Shown here in pieces: positions 1-13,371 of a stretch of 64,000 nt of DNA (its first letter is position 1; each line of letters starts with the position of its first letter). Position numbers and translations under genes: made by a program. The notes under the pieces are model-generated. The model was given only the letters and a program-made list of their open reading frames with translations. It was not told where the DNA came from and made no database searches. Source of the stretch: Anadara kagoshimensis (taxonomy: Eukaryota > Mollusca > Bivalvia > Arcoida > Arcidae); NCBI GenBank assembly GCA_021292105.1, contig CM037861.1, positions 34,626,172-34,690,171 of the forward strand, written 5' to 3'.

Positions 1-496
1 TCTGTTCTTTTGTTAAATTGTGGATGGAAATGGTTGTCATTGAAAACGCATCAGCTCTAGACAAACGGCTTTGTGTTGTTCATTCATCACAAACTCTCTA
101 GCACACAATCACTTTTATCTACCGAATCGCATGATCACATGAAAATAACCCATCAGATTTCATAGTATCAATCCGAAAAGGTCACATTGGTATCCAGACG
201 CTTCAAAGAAAATCTTGTTTTTCGACAAATAGCATCTCATATCTGCTAAGTTCCATTACAAAGGAAACATTACAGGAAAATGATTGCAATTCAGCCATGA
301 TTAATCCGGCATAACTATGGTATTGTATGTTTCTTCAGGCTGCACAAACAGGTCATGATATCAATTGTGGGCTGATTGACGACAGAGATATTTTTGTTTT
401 GATAGTGTATCGGGTGTATAAGCATGAATTCAATGCGATGGCGATGTACAGATTGAGTCATGAGATAGAACAGTTTTGAACATCAATGCAATTTGC
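1..496. other. Unassigned AT-rich sequence
   Basis: No open frame with protein-family character, no tRNA-like fold and no obvious repeat was seen. It leads directly into the 53-bp tandem array. Confidence 0.4.
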
Positions 497-869
497 CATG
501 GTCTTGGTTCGAGATGTCTTGAACTGCCAGTCATGTATGCTGTAAGTGTCATGCTCTTGGTTTGAGATGTCTTGAACTGCCAGGCATGAATGCTCTTAGT
601 GCCGTGGTTTTGGTTTAAGTAATCTTGAACTGCCGGGCATGTGTGCTCTTAGTGTCATGCTCTTGGTTTGAGATGTCTTGAACTGCCAGGAATGAATGCT
701 CTTAGTGCCGTGGTTTTGGTTTAAGTAATCTTGAACTGCCGGGCATGTGTGCTCTTAGTGTCATGCTCTTGGTTTGAGATGTCTTGAACTGCCAGGAATG
801 AATGGTCTTAGGGACATAGTTTTCGTTCTAGATGTCTTGAGCTGCCAGGCATACATGCTCTTAGTGGTT
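497..869. repeat. 53-bp minisatellite with alternating unit types
   Basis: Seven consecutive units of about 53 bp share the core TCTTGAACTGCCAGGCATG. Two unit types alternate: one has CTTGGTTTGAGATGTCTTGA, the other GGTTTTGGTTTAAGTAATC. The effective higher-order period in the middle of the array is therefore about 106 bp. The first and last units are more divergent, as expected for old array edges. Confidence 0.85.
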
Positions 870-1399
870 GTGATACACCATCCTATCTCTTTGGAAAAGG
901 AAACCTGTCAGCGTTTCAAACTCTTCTTCTCCTCATTTAGTGTATTAAGTTGATGTTCTTGGTTAACAAAGATCACAAATAACTTGGTGGGATCTGAACC
1001 ATTCTTTGTTGTTCTGTATGACCTGTCAGCAGGAAAAACTGTGTCATTTCCTCGCTACAGTTTCTTCATAAAGAACATCAAAGCCTAATAGTTATGACTT
1101 TGTTTCCGACATTATGTTCTGTTGCCTTCCCTTTAGTTAATGTTGTAAAAGGGGACAGACAGCAAAGATCCACCTCAAGAGTATAACGTGATAACCGACT
1201 TAGGATTGGAATTCAAAGACTAATTCTCATCACCGGTAATAGTTAAAGGAGACCCGGTACCAACAGGACTTTTTATGTCATGTTATGTCAATGTAAGGCT
1301 CAAATTCATAAGTGCAATACACACAAGGATATGTTTGCCTTAAAGAAATATGTCATGTAAATAATTTTGTAACTGTTTTACAGACAGAGAGTGTTACAA
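870..1399. other. Unassigned sequence
   Basis: Only short open frames are present, and no coding motif or repeat structure was recognised by eye. Confidence 0.35.
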
Positions 1400-1795
1400 G
1401 TTTCACACCGAATTAGGTTACCCATTGTTATTCCAGGATGAATAGTTATTTGACACATATGATCGGTCATTATAGAAATGATGGTATTTAATGTAAAACT
1501 AATGCCAGAACTGTGTTTCTCATGCCTAAATACCCCTACAAAGATATATTCCAACCTATTATAAATTTGCTTTTGTCCATCGGCCATCTTGAATTTATAG
1601 CTTATTGTGTGAGTTAGGTTATCGTATGTAAAAATTAACACCAGAAATGGGTTTCTCATACCTGAAAACATATAAAAGGATATACTACATGCTATTGGAA
1701 GATATTTTATATCGCAGCATGTACTTCAATCCGGCGTTTAGCGGCCATTTTGGATTTATGTATATTGTGCAAGTTGACCAAATTTGCCCAAAGGG
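1400..1795. repeat. Two degenerate repeat units of about 160 bp
   Basis: Paired segments repeat the order 'CGGCCAT..TTG.ATTTAT', 'TTATTGTG..AGTT' and 'TTTCTCAT.CCT', near 1500-1640 and 1650-1790. A 97-residue open frame across it on the minus strand has no recognisable domain. I read it as a diverged dispersed or tandem repeat, not a gene. Confidence 0.4.
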
Positions 1796-1896
1796 CAACT
1801 AAGCTAGTTGTGTTCAAGGACCCATAAGGAAAACAAAACATCAAAAAAACTTCATAGGAATGAACATTTCTAGGTTCATAAAATGCCTATTCGACT

Positions 1897-2185
1897 ATCA
1901 GTCAAAATAAAGGAAATTTACGTATTTCTGACAATGCATATACTATTAAAAGTATAATTAATATAAAGTCCCTGGTGTTACATTTTGTCTTTGGTGTATC
2001 TAAAAATTATCATCATACGTAAATACGTAATTATTTCTGTAGTTCGACGAATTATAACTAAAGGATAGGTCAGTTGCTATTGTTCAAAATATACATAGTT
2101 ATTGTTTGCTAATTTCTACTAGGTATAGGAACAATATACAAAATAAAAGTCCCTGGTGTTTCCGTATCCAGTCATTGGTGTAACC
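1897..2185 (-). mobile_element. Fragment of the 10611-14443 TIR element (inverted)
   Basis: Reverse-complement alignment to 11559-11847 is nearly continuous, including the two paired motifs GTCCCTGGTGTTAC and CATTGGTGTAACC. Homology stops at ATCAGTC on the outer side (1897). It stops immediately before the hAT terminus at 2187 on the inner side. The rest of this copy resumes at 4134-4239, so it is broken and partly lost. Confidence 0.85.
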
Positions 2186-2186
2186 G

Positions 2187-4133
2187 CAGTGGCGGATCCA
2201 GGATTCTATGTTAGGGGGGGCACACTTATTAACCTTAAATTAACCTTACATTACCCATGATTCTATGTTAGGGGGGGGGCACACTGACAAATTTTTAAAT
2301 TGTGTTTGGGGACAAAGGCTCTGTAAAGCAGTTCATATCCCGTGTTGTATACTAACTAGTGTGCTGAGGAAGGAGCAGGTGATGGTTGCGACATTGGCAA
2401 GTGGGATTTTTGGGGTCTTCAGATTTTAATTTTCAGATTCACTCAGAGGATTTAAGAAAATCATTTTTCTAGGGTGTTTTCTAGCATATGCATCCACGAT
2501 TTCATCTAGGTTAAGAGGTATATCTTTGTGAACAAATAAGAGAACTAAGGCATTGAACCTGTCCTCTCCCATGGTACTCCTTTCAGCACTTTTTACATAT
2601 TTCAAAGAAGAGTTTGATCGTTCTACTCCGCTTGTTGTAACTGAGTGTAAAAGTAGCAGATGCAGAATAACATTGATATTTGGGAACATTTTTGGAGTAA
2701 ACACACTGCTCTGTAGAGTATCGGTAATAGAACTTGGTTTCTTTTCTTCATTTCTCCATGTCTGATTCCAAAGTTTGATTTCTTTGGAAAAATTGTCAGG
2801 TGAAGGCATGTCAGACTGGAATAATTCTAAGATAGATTCAGTAGTTTGTTGATCTAGATTGACTAGATTGCTGGGAAGGAGATTTAAAGTTTTTACTGCT
2901 TTATGTGTGAGGTCATTAAACCTCAAGGATAGTTGCTGATTTAATGAATCTACAAAAGGAAGATATATATTTAGGCGATAATATTCAGATGGAGAGTTTG
3001 CAGAAATATTGGACCTTTGGGTTTGACGACCACATATTCTAGGAATTGAAATTGTTGTGTTTGCTTTGTTTGCCATTACGACACAGGTTTCAAAAAGGGA
3101 CTCGAACTCCCTTGTATTATTTCTTGCCTCACTTATAACATTACGTACATGAGAAACCATTCCATATCCCTGAATGACATCAAGAGAGGTACCTTGAAGC
3201 TGAACACTTAAACCTCTGATATATCCAAAGAAGTGGATGACCGTGTTAAATGCCACTATGAAAACCGAGTCAGTAATTTTCTTCATAAGACCATACGCTT
3301 CACCAGATGTCTTCGTGTCCCAATCAGTCTCTCTCATGGATATATTATCCAAACACTCCAGAATGCACTCGTACAGTTCGTGAAATTCTATGAGTGTTGT
3401 ATGTTTTTCAACCCAGCGTGTCTGACAGAACAACTTTATTTTCTTTTTCTTCTTCGCATTATCTTGATGCAACATATTCCACGAGTCAATTACGGCTTCT
3501 AGTCGTCTGCTCCGCTTTGGGGAGTATTTAAAGAATATGCCGATCTGTTTAATAGTGTCTAGCATAAGATGGACTTCTTTGACATTACAAGCTTTGCAAA
3601 GAGCCAAGTTAAGATCATGACTGCAACAGTAGAAGTAAGAAGCCTTGGGTGACAACTGAATAAATCTCGCAGCACAACCAGAATGCTTGCCTGCCATGTT
3701 ACCAGCCCCATCCATTGTTTGTGATCGACAATTTTGTATGTCAAGGCCTAACTTGGTGAGACACTCAACAACATTATTGCAAATAGCTTCTCCAGTTATC
3801 TTCTCACAAGAGACAAATTCCAACAATCTCTCTATTGGTTTGTTGTTTTGAGTATAACGGACAACTAATCCGAGCTGTTCCCAATTACTGCTGTCCGTTA
3901 CTTCATCACACTGATATCCATAAAATGGACCACATGGTTGAGACTTTATTTCGTCAACTATTAGAGACTGAATATATTCTTTTATACAAAGCAGTAGCTC
4001 ATTCTGAGCAGTCTTAGAAGTATAGCGAGCATTCTTTGCGCATGTTTTTAGATGGTTTTCAATAGTTTTGTCACCAGCATTAACTCGCAAATCTAAAAGT
4101 GCTTTAAAATTGCCTTGATTAAAACTAGATGAT
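2187..4133 (-). mobile_element. 5'-truncated hAT DNA transposon
   Basis: One terminus is visible at 2187: CAGTGGCGGATCCAGGAT followed by a G-run, the usual look of hAT termini. The transposase reads from the far side toward this terminus, so 2187 is its 3' end. No matching terminus is found on the 5' side; the sequence switches at about 4134 into the inverted copy of the other TIR element. A duplicated segment (ATTCTATGTTAGGGGGG plus CACACT) lies just inside the terminus at 2202-2225 and about 2261-2286. The element has lost its 5' end and N-terminal zinc-finger region. Confidence 0.8.
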
Positions 4134-4150
4134 GTTCCGAACCTGTGCAA
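2426..4150 (-). pseudogene. hAT-family transposase, N-terminally truncated (DUF4371 plus hAT dimerisation domain)
   Basis: The product would cut and paste hAT elements through an RNase H-like DDE core. In the 574-residue open frame, the first acidic motif CDEVTD lies at about residue 82 and the second, MDGAGNMAGKHSG, near 147. The YCCSHDLNLALC block near 175 and the C-terminal dimerisation motif GVERSNSSLKYVKSAERSTM (Glu about 510) are also present. This order matches the DUF4371 / ZMYM1-like / THAP12-like hAT group. The usual N-terminal TTF- or BED-type zinc finger is absent. The first codon of the open frame is TTG, an in-frame stop lies just upstream, and the first few codons come from flanking DNA of another element, so there is no native start. 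The catalytic core is otherwise open to its stop. I call it a truncated transposase relic; domestication is an unproven alternative. Confidence 0.88.
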
Positions 4151-4239
4151 ACTATTTTAGCCTTTAAATTGATAAAATTTAAAACATATCTGTATATTTT
4201 TGTGCTGGTGACATGAATTTCAACATTTTTTGAGAATGA
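4134..4239 (-). mobile_element. Terminal fragment of the 10611-14443 TIR element (inverted)
   Basis: This is about 106 bp of reverse-complement match to 10611-10720, including TTTTTTGAGAATGA from the TIR. It ends within a few bases of the first 46-bp satellite unit, so the satellite abuts the element terminus. Confidence 0.85.
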
Positions 4240-7200
4240 GGGTTGACTATCATTACTGCGCTCCAGTCTCACATGTGCATATAGAGGTTTGACTATCATT
4301 ACTGCGCTCTAGTCTCACATGTGCATATAGAGGTTTGACTGTCATTACTACACTCCAGTCTTACGTGTACATATAGAGGTTTGACTGTCAGTACTACACT
4401 CCAGTCTTACGTGTACATATAGAGGTTTGACTGTCATTACTACACTCCAGTCTCACGTGTGTATATAGAGGTTTGACTGTCATTACTACACTCCAGTCTC
4501 ACGTGTGTATATAGAGGTTTGACTGTCATTACTCCACTCTAGTCTCACGGTTTGACTGTCATTACTACACTCCAGTCTCACATGTGTATATAGAGGTTTG
4601 ACTGTCATTACTACACTCCAGTCTCACGTGTGTATATAGAGGTTTGACTGTCATTACTACACTCCAGTCTCACATGTGTATATAGAGGTTTGACTGTCAT
4701 TACTACACTCCAGTCTCACGTGTGTATATAGAGGTTTGACTGTCATTACTACACTCCAGTCTCACGTGTGTATATAGGGGTTTGACTGTCATTACTACAC
4801 TCCAGTCTCACCTGTGTATATAGAGGTTTGTCATTACTGCGCTCCAGTCTCACGTGTACATATAGAGGTTTGACTGTCAGTACTACACTCCAGTCTCACG
4901 TGTACATATAGAGGTTTGACTGCCATAACTACACTCCAGACTCACCTGTGTATATAGAGGTTTGTCATTACTGCGCTCCAGTCTCACGTGTACATATAGA
5001 GGTTTGACTGTCAGTACTACACTCCAGTCTGACGTGTACATATAGAGGTTTGACTATCATTACTACACTCCAGTCTCACGTGCGTATATAGAGGTTTGGC
5101 TGTCATTACAACACTCCAGTCTTACGTATGTATATAGAGGTTTGACTGTCATTACTACACTCCAGTCTTACGTATGTATATAGAGGTTTGACTGTCATTA
5201 CTACACTCCAGTCTCACGTGTGTATATAGAGGTTTGACTGTCATTACTCCACTCTAGTCTCACGGTTTGACTGTCATTACTACACTCCAGTCTCACCTGT
5301 GTATATAGAGGTTTGTCATTACTGCGCTCCAGTCTCACGTGTACATATAGAGGTTTGACTGTCAGTACTACACTCCAGTCTCACGTGTACATATAGAGGT
5401 TTGACTGCCATAACTACACTCCAGACTCACCTGTGTATATAGAGGTTTGTCATTACTGCGCTCCAGTCTCACGTGTACATATAGAGGTTTGACTGTCAGT
5501 ACTACACTCCAGTCTGACGTGTACATATAGAGGTTTGACTATCATTACTACACTCCAGTCTCACGTGCGTATATAGAGGTTTGGCTGTCATTACAACACT
5601 CCAGTCTTACGTATGTATATAGAGGTTTGGCTGTCATTACAACACTCCAGACTTACGTATGTATATAGAGGTTTGACTGTCATTACTACACTCCAGTCTT
5701 ACGTATGTATATAGAGGTTTGGCTGTCATTACAACACTCCAGTCTTACGTATGTATATAGAGGTTTGACTGTCATTACTACACTCCAGTCTTACGTATGT
5801 ATAGAGGTTTGACTGTCATTACTACACTCCAGTCTTACGTTTGTATAGAGGTTTGACTGTCATTACTACACTCCAGTCTTACGTGCGTATATAGAGGTTT
5901 GACTGCCAGTACTACACCCTAGTCTCACATGTGTATATAGAGGTGTGACTGTCATTACTACACTTCAGTCTCACATGTGTATATAGAGGTTTGACTGTCA
6001 GGACTACACTCCAGTCTTACGTGTGTATATAGAGGTTTGACTGTCAGTACTACACTCCAGTCTGACGTGTACATATAGAGGTTTGACTATCATTACTACA
6101 CTCCAGTCTCACGTGCGTATATAGAGGTTTGGCTGTCATTACAACACTCCAGTCTTACGTATGTATATAGAGGTTTGACTGTCATTACTACACTCCAGTC
6201 TTACGTATGTATATAGAGGTTTGGCTGTCATTACAACACTCCAGTCTTACGTATGTATATAGAGGTTTGACTGTCATTACTACACTCCAGACTTACGTAT
6301 GTATATAGAGGTTTGACTGTCATTACTACACTCCAGTCTTACGTATGTATATAGAGGTTTGGCTGTCATTACAACACTCCAGTCTTACGTATGTATATAG
6401 AGGTTTGACTGTCATTACTACACTCCAGACTTACGTATATATATAGAGGTTTGACTGTCATTACTACACTCCAGTCTTACGTATGTATATAGAGGTTTGA
6501 CTGTCATTACTACACTCCAGTCTTACGTTTGTATAGAGGTTTGACTGTCATTACTACACTCCAGTCTTACGTGCGTATATAGAGGTTTGACTGCCAGTAC
6601 TACACCCTAGTCTCACATGTGTATATAGAGGTGTGACTGTCATTACTACACTTCAGTCTCACATGTGTATATAGAGGTTTGACTGTCAGTACTACACTCC
6701 AGACTTACGTGTGTATAAAGAGGTTTGACTGTCATTACTACACTCCAGTCTCACGTGTACATATAGAGGTTTGACTGTCAGTACTACACTCCAGTCTTAC
6801 GTGTGTATAAAGAGGTTTGACTGTCATTACTACACTCCAGTCTTACGTGCGTATATAGAGGTTTGACTGCCAGTACTACACCCTAGTCTCACATGTGTAT
6901 ATAGAGGTTTGACTGTCATTACTACACCCTAGTCTCACATGTGAAAATAGAGGTTTGACTGTCATTACTACACTTCAGTCTCACGTGCGTATATAGAGGT
7001 TTGACTGCCAGTACTACACCCTAGTCTCACATGTGTATATAGAGGTTTGACTGCCAGTACTACACCCTAGTCTCACATGTGTATATAGAGGTTTGACTGT
7101 CATTACTACACTCCAGTCTCACATGTGTATATAGAGGTTTGACTGTCATTACTACACTCCAGTCTTACGTGCGTATATAGAGGTTTGACTGCCAGTACTA

Positions 7201-10200
7201 CACCCTAGTCTCACATGTGTATATAGAGGTTTGACTGCCAGTACTACACCCTAGTCTCACATGTGTATATAGAGGTTTGACTGCCAGTACTACACCCTAG
7301 TCTCACATGTGTATATAGAGGTTTGACTGTCATTACTACACTCCAGTCTCACATGTGTATATAGAGGTTTGACTGTCATTACTACACTCCAGTCTCACGT
7401 GTGTATATAGAGGTTTGACTGTCATTACTACACTCCAGTCTCACGTGTGTATATAGGGGTTTGACTGTCATTACTACACTCCAGTCGCACGTGTGTATAT
7501 AGAGGTTTGACTGTCATTACTACACTCCAGTCGCACGTGTGTATATAGAGGTTTGACTGTCATTACTACACTCCAGTCTCACGTGTGTATATAGAGGTTT
7601 GACTGTCATTACTACACTCCAGTCTCACGTGTGTATATAGAGGTTTGACTGTCATTACTACACTCCAGTCGCACGTGTGTATATAGAGGTTTGACTGTCA
7701 TTACTACACTCCAGTCTCACGTGTGTATATAGAGGTTTGACTGTCATTATTACAGTCCAGTTTCACCGTTTGACTGTCATTACTACACTCCAGTCTCACG
7801 TGTGATTATAGAGGTTTGACTGTCCTTACTCCACTCTAGTCTCACGGTTTGACTGTCATTACTACACTCCAGTCTCACGTGTGTATATAGAGGTTTGACT
7901 GTCATTATTACAGTCCAGTTTCACCGTTTGACTGTCATTACTACACTCCAGTCTCACGTGTGATTTTAGAGGTTTGACTGTCCTTACTCCACTCTAGTCT
8001 CACGGTTTGACTGTCATTACTACACTCCAGTCTCACCTGTGTATATAGAGGTTTGACTGTCATTACTACACTCCAGTCTCACGTGTGTATAAAGAGTAAC
8101 TACACTCTAGTCTCGCATGTGTATATAGAGGTTTGACTGTCATTACTACACCCTAGTCTCACATGTGTATATAGAGGTTTGACTGTCATTACTACACGCC
8201 AGTCTCACGTGTGTATATAGAGGTTTGACTGTCATTACTACACCCTAGTCTCACGTGTGTATATAGAGGTTTGACTGTCATTACTACACGCCAGTCTCAC
8301 GTGTGTATATAGAGGTTTTACTGTCAGTACTACACCCTAGCCTCACATGTGTATATAGATGTTTGATTGTCATTACTACACTTCAGTCTCACATGTGTAT
8401 ATAGAGGTTTGACTGTCATTTCTACACCCCAGTCTAACATGTGTATATAGAGGTTTGACTGTCAGTACTACACTCTATTCTCACGTGTACATATAGAATT
8501 TTGACTGTCATTACTACACTCCAGTATCACGTGTGTATATAGAGGTTTGACTGTCATTACTACACTCCAGTCTCACGTGTGTATATAGAGGTTTGACTGT
8601 CATTACTACACTCCAGTCTCACGTGTGTATATAGAGGTTTGACTGTCATTACTACACTCCAGTCTCACGTGTGTATATAGAGGTTTGACTGTCAGTACTA
8701 CACTCCAGTCTCACGTGTGTATATAGAGGTTTGACTGTCATTACTACACTCCAGTCTCACGTGTGTATATAGAGGTTTGACTGTCATTACTACACTCCAG
8801 TCTCACGTGTGTATATAGAGGTTTGACTGTCATTACTACACTCCAGTCTCACGTGTGTATATAGAGGTTTGACTGTCATTACTACACTCCAGTCTCACGT
8901 GTGTATATAGAGGTTTGACTGTCATTACTACACTCCAGTCTCACGTGTGTATATAGAGGTTTGACTGTCATTACTCCACTCTAGTCTCACGGTTTGACTG
9001 TCATTACTACACTCCAGTCTCACGTGTGTATATAGAGGTTTGACTGTCATTACTACACTCCAGTCTCACGTGTGTATATAGAGGTTTGACTGTCATTACT
9101 ACACTCCAGTCTCACATGTGTATATAGAGGTTTGACTGCCATAACTACACTCCAGACTCACCTGTGTATATAGAGGTTTGTCATTACTGCGCTCCAGTCT
9201 CACGTGTACATATAGAGGTTTGACTATCATTACTACACTCCAGTGTCACGTGTGTATATAGAGATTTGACTGTCATTACTACACTCTAGTCTCACGGTTT
9301 GACTGTCGTTATTACACTCCAGTCTCACGGTTTGACTGTCATTACTACACCAGTCTCATGGTTTGACTGTCATTACTACACTCCAGTCTCACGTGTGTAT
9401 ATAGTGTAACTGCATTCCAGTCTCACGTGTGTATATAGAGGTTTGACTGTCATTACTACACCATTCTCACGTGTGTATATAGAGTAACTACACTCTAGTC
9501 TCACATGTGTATATAGAGGTTTGACTGTCGTTATTACATTCGAGTCTCACATGTGTATATAGAGGTTTGACTGTCAGTACTACACTCCAGTCTCACGTGT
9601 GTATATAGAGGTTTGATTGTCATAACAACACTCTAGTCTCACATGTGTATATAGAGGTTTGACTGCCATAACTACACTCCAGACTCACCTGTGTATATAG
9701 AGGTTTGTCATTACTGCGCTCCAGTCTCACGTGTACATATAGAGGTTTGAATGTCATTACTACACTCCAGTGTCACGTGTGTATATAGAGATTTGACTGT
9801 CATTACTACACTCTAGTCTCACGGTTTGACTGTCGTTATTACACTCCAGTCTCACGGTTTGACTGTCATTACTACACCACAGTCTCATGGTTTGACTGTC
9901 ATTACTACACTCCAGTCTCACGTGTGTATATAGTGTAACTGCATTCCAGTCTCACGTGTGTATATAGAGGTTTGACTGTCATTACTACACCATTCTCACG
10001 TGTGTATATAGAGTAACTACACTCTAGTCTCACATGTGTATATAGAGGTTTGACTGTCGTTATTACACTCGAGTCTCACATGTGTATATAGAGGTTTGAC
10101 TGTCGTTATTACACTCCAGTCTCACGGTTTGACTGTCACTACTAAACTCCAGTCTCACATGTGTATATAGAGGTTTGACTGTCGTTATTACACTCCAGTC

Positions 10201-10315
10201 TCACGGTTTGACTGTCACTACTAAACTCCAGTCTCACATGTGCATATAGAGGTTTGACTGTCGTTATTACACTCCAGTCCCACATGTGCATATAGAGGTT
10301 TTACTGTCATTACTA
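4240..10315. repeat. 46-bp satellite array of about 6.1 kb
   Basis: Roughly 130 tandem units of about 46 bp are each built from GAGGTTTGACTGTCATTACT, ACACTCCAGTCTCACGTGTG and TATATA. Shorter units lacking the TATATA segment recur. Variants include GTACATATA, GTGCGTATATA, TTACGTATG and CTGCCAGTACTACACCCTAG. Unit variants occur in repeated blocks, which indicates higher-order structure. One example is an approximately 527-bp block, starting near 9134 and again near 9661. Most units carry CACGTG or CACATG next to a TATATA stretch. No protein-coding content is supported. Confidence 0.95.
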
Positions 10316-10610
10316 CAGCTGTATTGTTCTGATATATGCATGCCGTAGAGTATCTAGTATTGTTATCAATAAGAACTTTTAACGTTCCTTGATTTTAATG
10401 ATCTCTTTAATATAGTGTAACCAGAGAAAACCACGACAAATTGTTCCATGGGAATGCGGATGGGCATGTAGCATTATATAAGTCATATCGTAGATCACTT
10501 TCCTCAAATTTTGTTATTGCTATCTAATACCTTTATAACATATGTCAAAGTATTTTGGTTATACAAGTGTATTTTACTAATTTGTTCGAGATCGCATTCC
10601 AAATGCATAT
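10316..10610. other. Unique spacer between satellite and TIR element
   Basis: About 295 bp of AT-rich sequence without satellite units, open frames or inverted repeats separates the array from the right-hand element. On the left side the array touches the element directly, so the flanks are asymmetric. Confidence 0.5.
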
Positions 10611-12509
10611 ATGGGTCATTCTCAAAAAATGTAGAAATTCATGTCACCAACAATAAACATGCAGATATGTTTTAAATTTTATCAATTTAAAGGCTAAAAT
10701 AGTTTGTACAGGTTCGGAACTGTAAAATGTTCTTAAAATATTTGATAAATAGTTATACTTTATAAAATTATGTAATCATTTGAGGTGTGATTCTGTTACT
10801 TTGTTACTGTCTTTCTACACAAGTTTTTTGTTTGTCATCAAAATACTTTATTTAATTGTTGATTTATAAATCAAATTTGGGTTTTGGCCATAAGATAATC
10901 ACGTATACTGACTAAATATGACGAATTATTCAGTTTAATATGTCAACGAATGATATTTTTCTTGGATAAATAGTGTGTACAATGCTGCACAGTCCTTGGT
11001 GTTACCAAACACTAAAAGTGCATATATACGAGTTACTGATCTTTGCATATAAAAGATGGTATATGCTCCCTAGTCTGCAGACATCATGTATTCAGCATCT
11101 GGACAAAAATCAAACATCAGTAAAAACATAATTAGTAAAAATTGATAAAGATTAGTTTACATTTAACAGTAGATTTATTTTAAGTCTGTAGTGTTACCGT
11201 TGTGTATACAATACCAAGAAAGAAATAAGAAAAACACCTTTCTAAAGTTTTGGCAACGTTCAAAGTTCAGATGTAGCATGTGTTTATGCTGAAGGAGGTA
11301 TTATTTTTTAAACTATGCGTTAATATCTGAAAATATGTCCATTGTGTAACTGTCCTTGGTATTACTGTAGAAATTGGTTATTCCAGAGACAAATTTAGTG
11401 TTACCACAGACATTAAAACTAATTAAGTGGATTTTTTTTTGTAATTTTGTCAAAAATATTGAAAACAAATGTTTAAAAGACATTGGCACACCTTTAGTTG
11501 TACAATTATGGTGAAAGAAAATATTAGATGACCGGTTATCATACTGTTATTCTATTTTGGTTACACCAATGACTGAATACGGTAACACCAGGGACTTTTA
11601 TTTTGTATATTGTTCCTATACCTAGTAGAAATTAGCAAACAATAACTATGTATATTTTGAGCAATAGCAACTGACCAATCCTTTAGTTATAATTCGTCGA
11701 ACTACAGAAATAATTATCTATTTACGTATGATGAGAATTTTTAGATACACCAAAGACAAAAATGTAACACCAGGGACTTTATATTAATTATACTTTTAAT
11801 ACTATATGCACTGTCAGAAATACGTAAATTTCCTTTATTTTGACTGATCTTTTGAATGTAAATAAGGTTCTTGGATTGGTCTTTTGCTGTAAAAGTAATA
11901 AATGATTTGTATATTCCTGAATTTTGAAATGTTAGTTACACCAGTGACACAATTAGTAACACCATGGACTACTGGTATATATTTTGAATTGTTTTATGTA
12001 ATACATACAATCTGAGTTATATCACGGTGGCTATCACATATACCAGATTCATATATATATATGGGTCTTCGCTTACCATGAAAATTGATTTTGCGGTATG
12101 TTATCAGAGATATCATATTGAAAATGAAGTAACACCAGAGACAAACAAGTAAAGCCACCGAGTTGTTCACAGACAAGATATAATAAGAAAGAGAAAGAAT
12201 GTCATAGATTTACGACAGAGTAAAACAGATCCTTAGGGTGGACCTAAAAAGCGAAAACAAATAAAACCACAGTAAGTACGCAGACAGTAGGACAACCAGT
12301 AGATATTCAGACAGACACGTCGTTGCGAAGGGGCATTCAATATTTAAGACAGATGCACTAAAAATAGGCCTACTACAGAATTTGATACAAAATTAGGAGA
12401 ATTTGTACAGACCGATGACTCCACAACAGATGCGATGAAATATGTGGCTACACGAGACCAAAGGACATATTTAGACAGATTAAACAATAGTTGAACAGAC
12501 TGACCTTTT

Positions 12510-13080
12510 AGTAGACTCTATGTCAGATATAGCAGGCGACACTATAATAGACTTGGTGACAGATAAAGCTGCAGATAAACAGATAGATTACCCTTTAGCA
12601 CAACTCAGATATAGTTCCAGATAGACAGACAGACAGATAACCCTATAGCAGACCCAGTGACAGATATAGTTACAGATAGACAGACAGTTGACCCTATAGC
12701 AGACTCAGTGTCAGATGTAGCTACAGATACACAGACAGATGACCCTATAGCAAAGTCAGTGACATATATCGCTACAGATAGACAGGCAGATGACCATATA
12801 AAACTGAGTGACAGATATAGTCACGGATAAACAACATATTTCTCTATAACAAACTCAGTGACAGATATAGCTACCGGTACAGATATATTTTCCCTATAGC
12901 AGACTCAGTGACAGATATAACTACAGATAGACAGATTTTCCTATATAAGACTCATTGACAGATATAGCTACTGCGAAACAGACAGATGAAAGCAGACTCA
13001 TTGGCAGATATAGATACTGAGAAACATAGATGACCCTAAAGCAGACCCATTGACAGATATAGCTACCGAGAAGCAGACAT
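12510..13080. repeat. Degenerate tandem repeat of about 50 bp
   Basis: About ten diverged units carry CAGTGACAGATATAG, CTACAGATAGACAGA and GACCCTATAGCAGACT in that order. It sits in the centre of the 10611-14443 TIR element. Divergence is much higher than in the neighbouring satellite, so it looks older. Confidence 0.75.
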
Positions 13081-13371
13081 AACCCAACAGCAGGTTTGAT
13101 GATGGATATAGGTGCTGATACTTTCGTTAAAATCCTACTGGGATTGTTGATGTTTGCTACATTTTGAAATTTCACAGTCAAGATTCTTTCAAATAATACC
13201 GAGGCGGTCAGTTTCTGGGGGAAACCAGAGTGCCTGGAGAAAACCATTGACATCCGGCATGAGAACTGACAAATTTGATCACACTATGGTCAGTCCGAGT
13301 TGGATTCAAACCTGTGAGATATGAAGCACTGTGATCTGTGAGCGTGCACTTTCAGTGTACTTTGGTAGATC

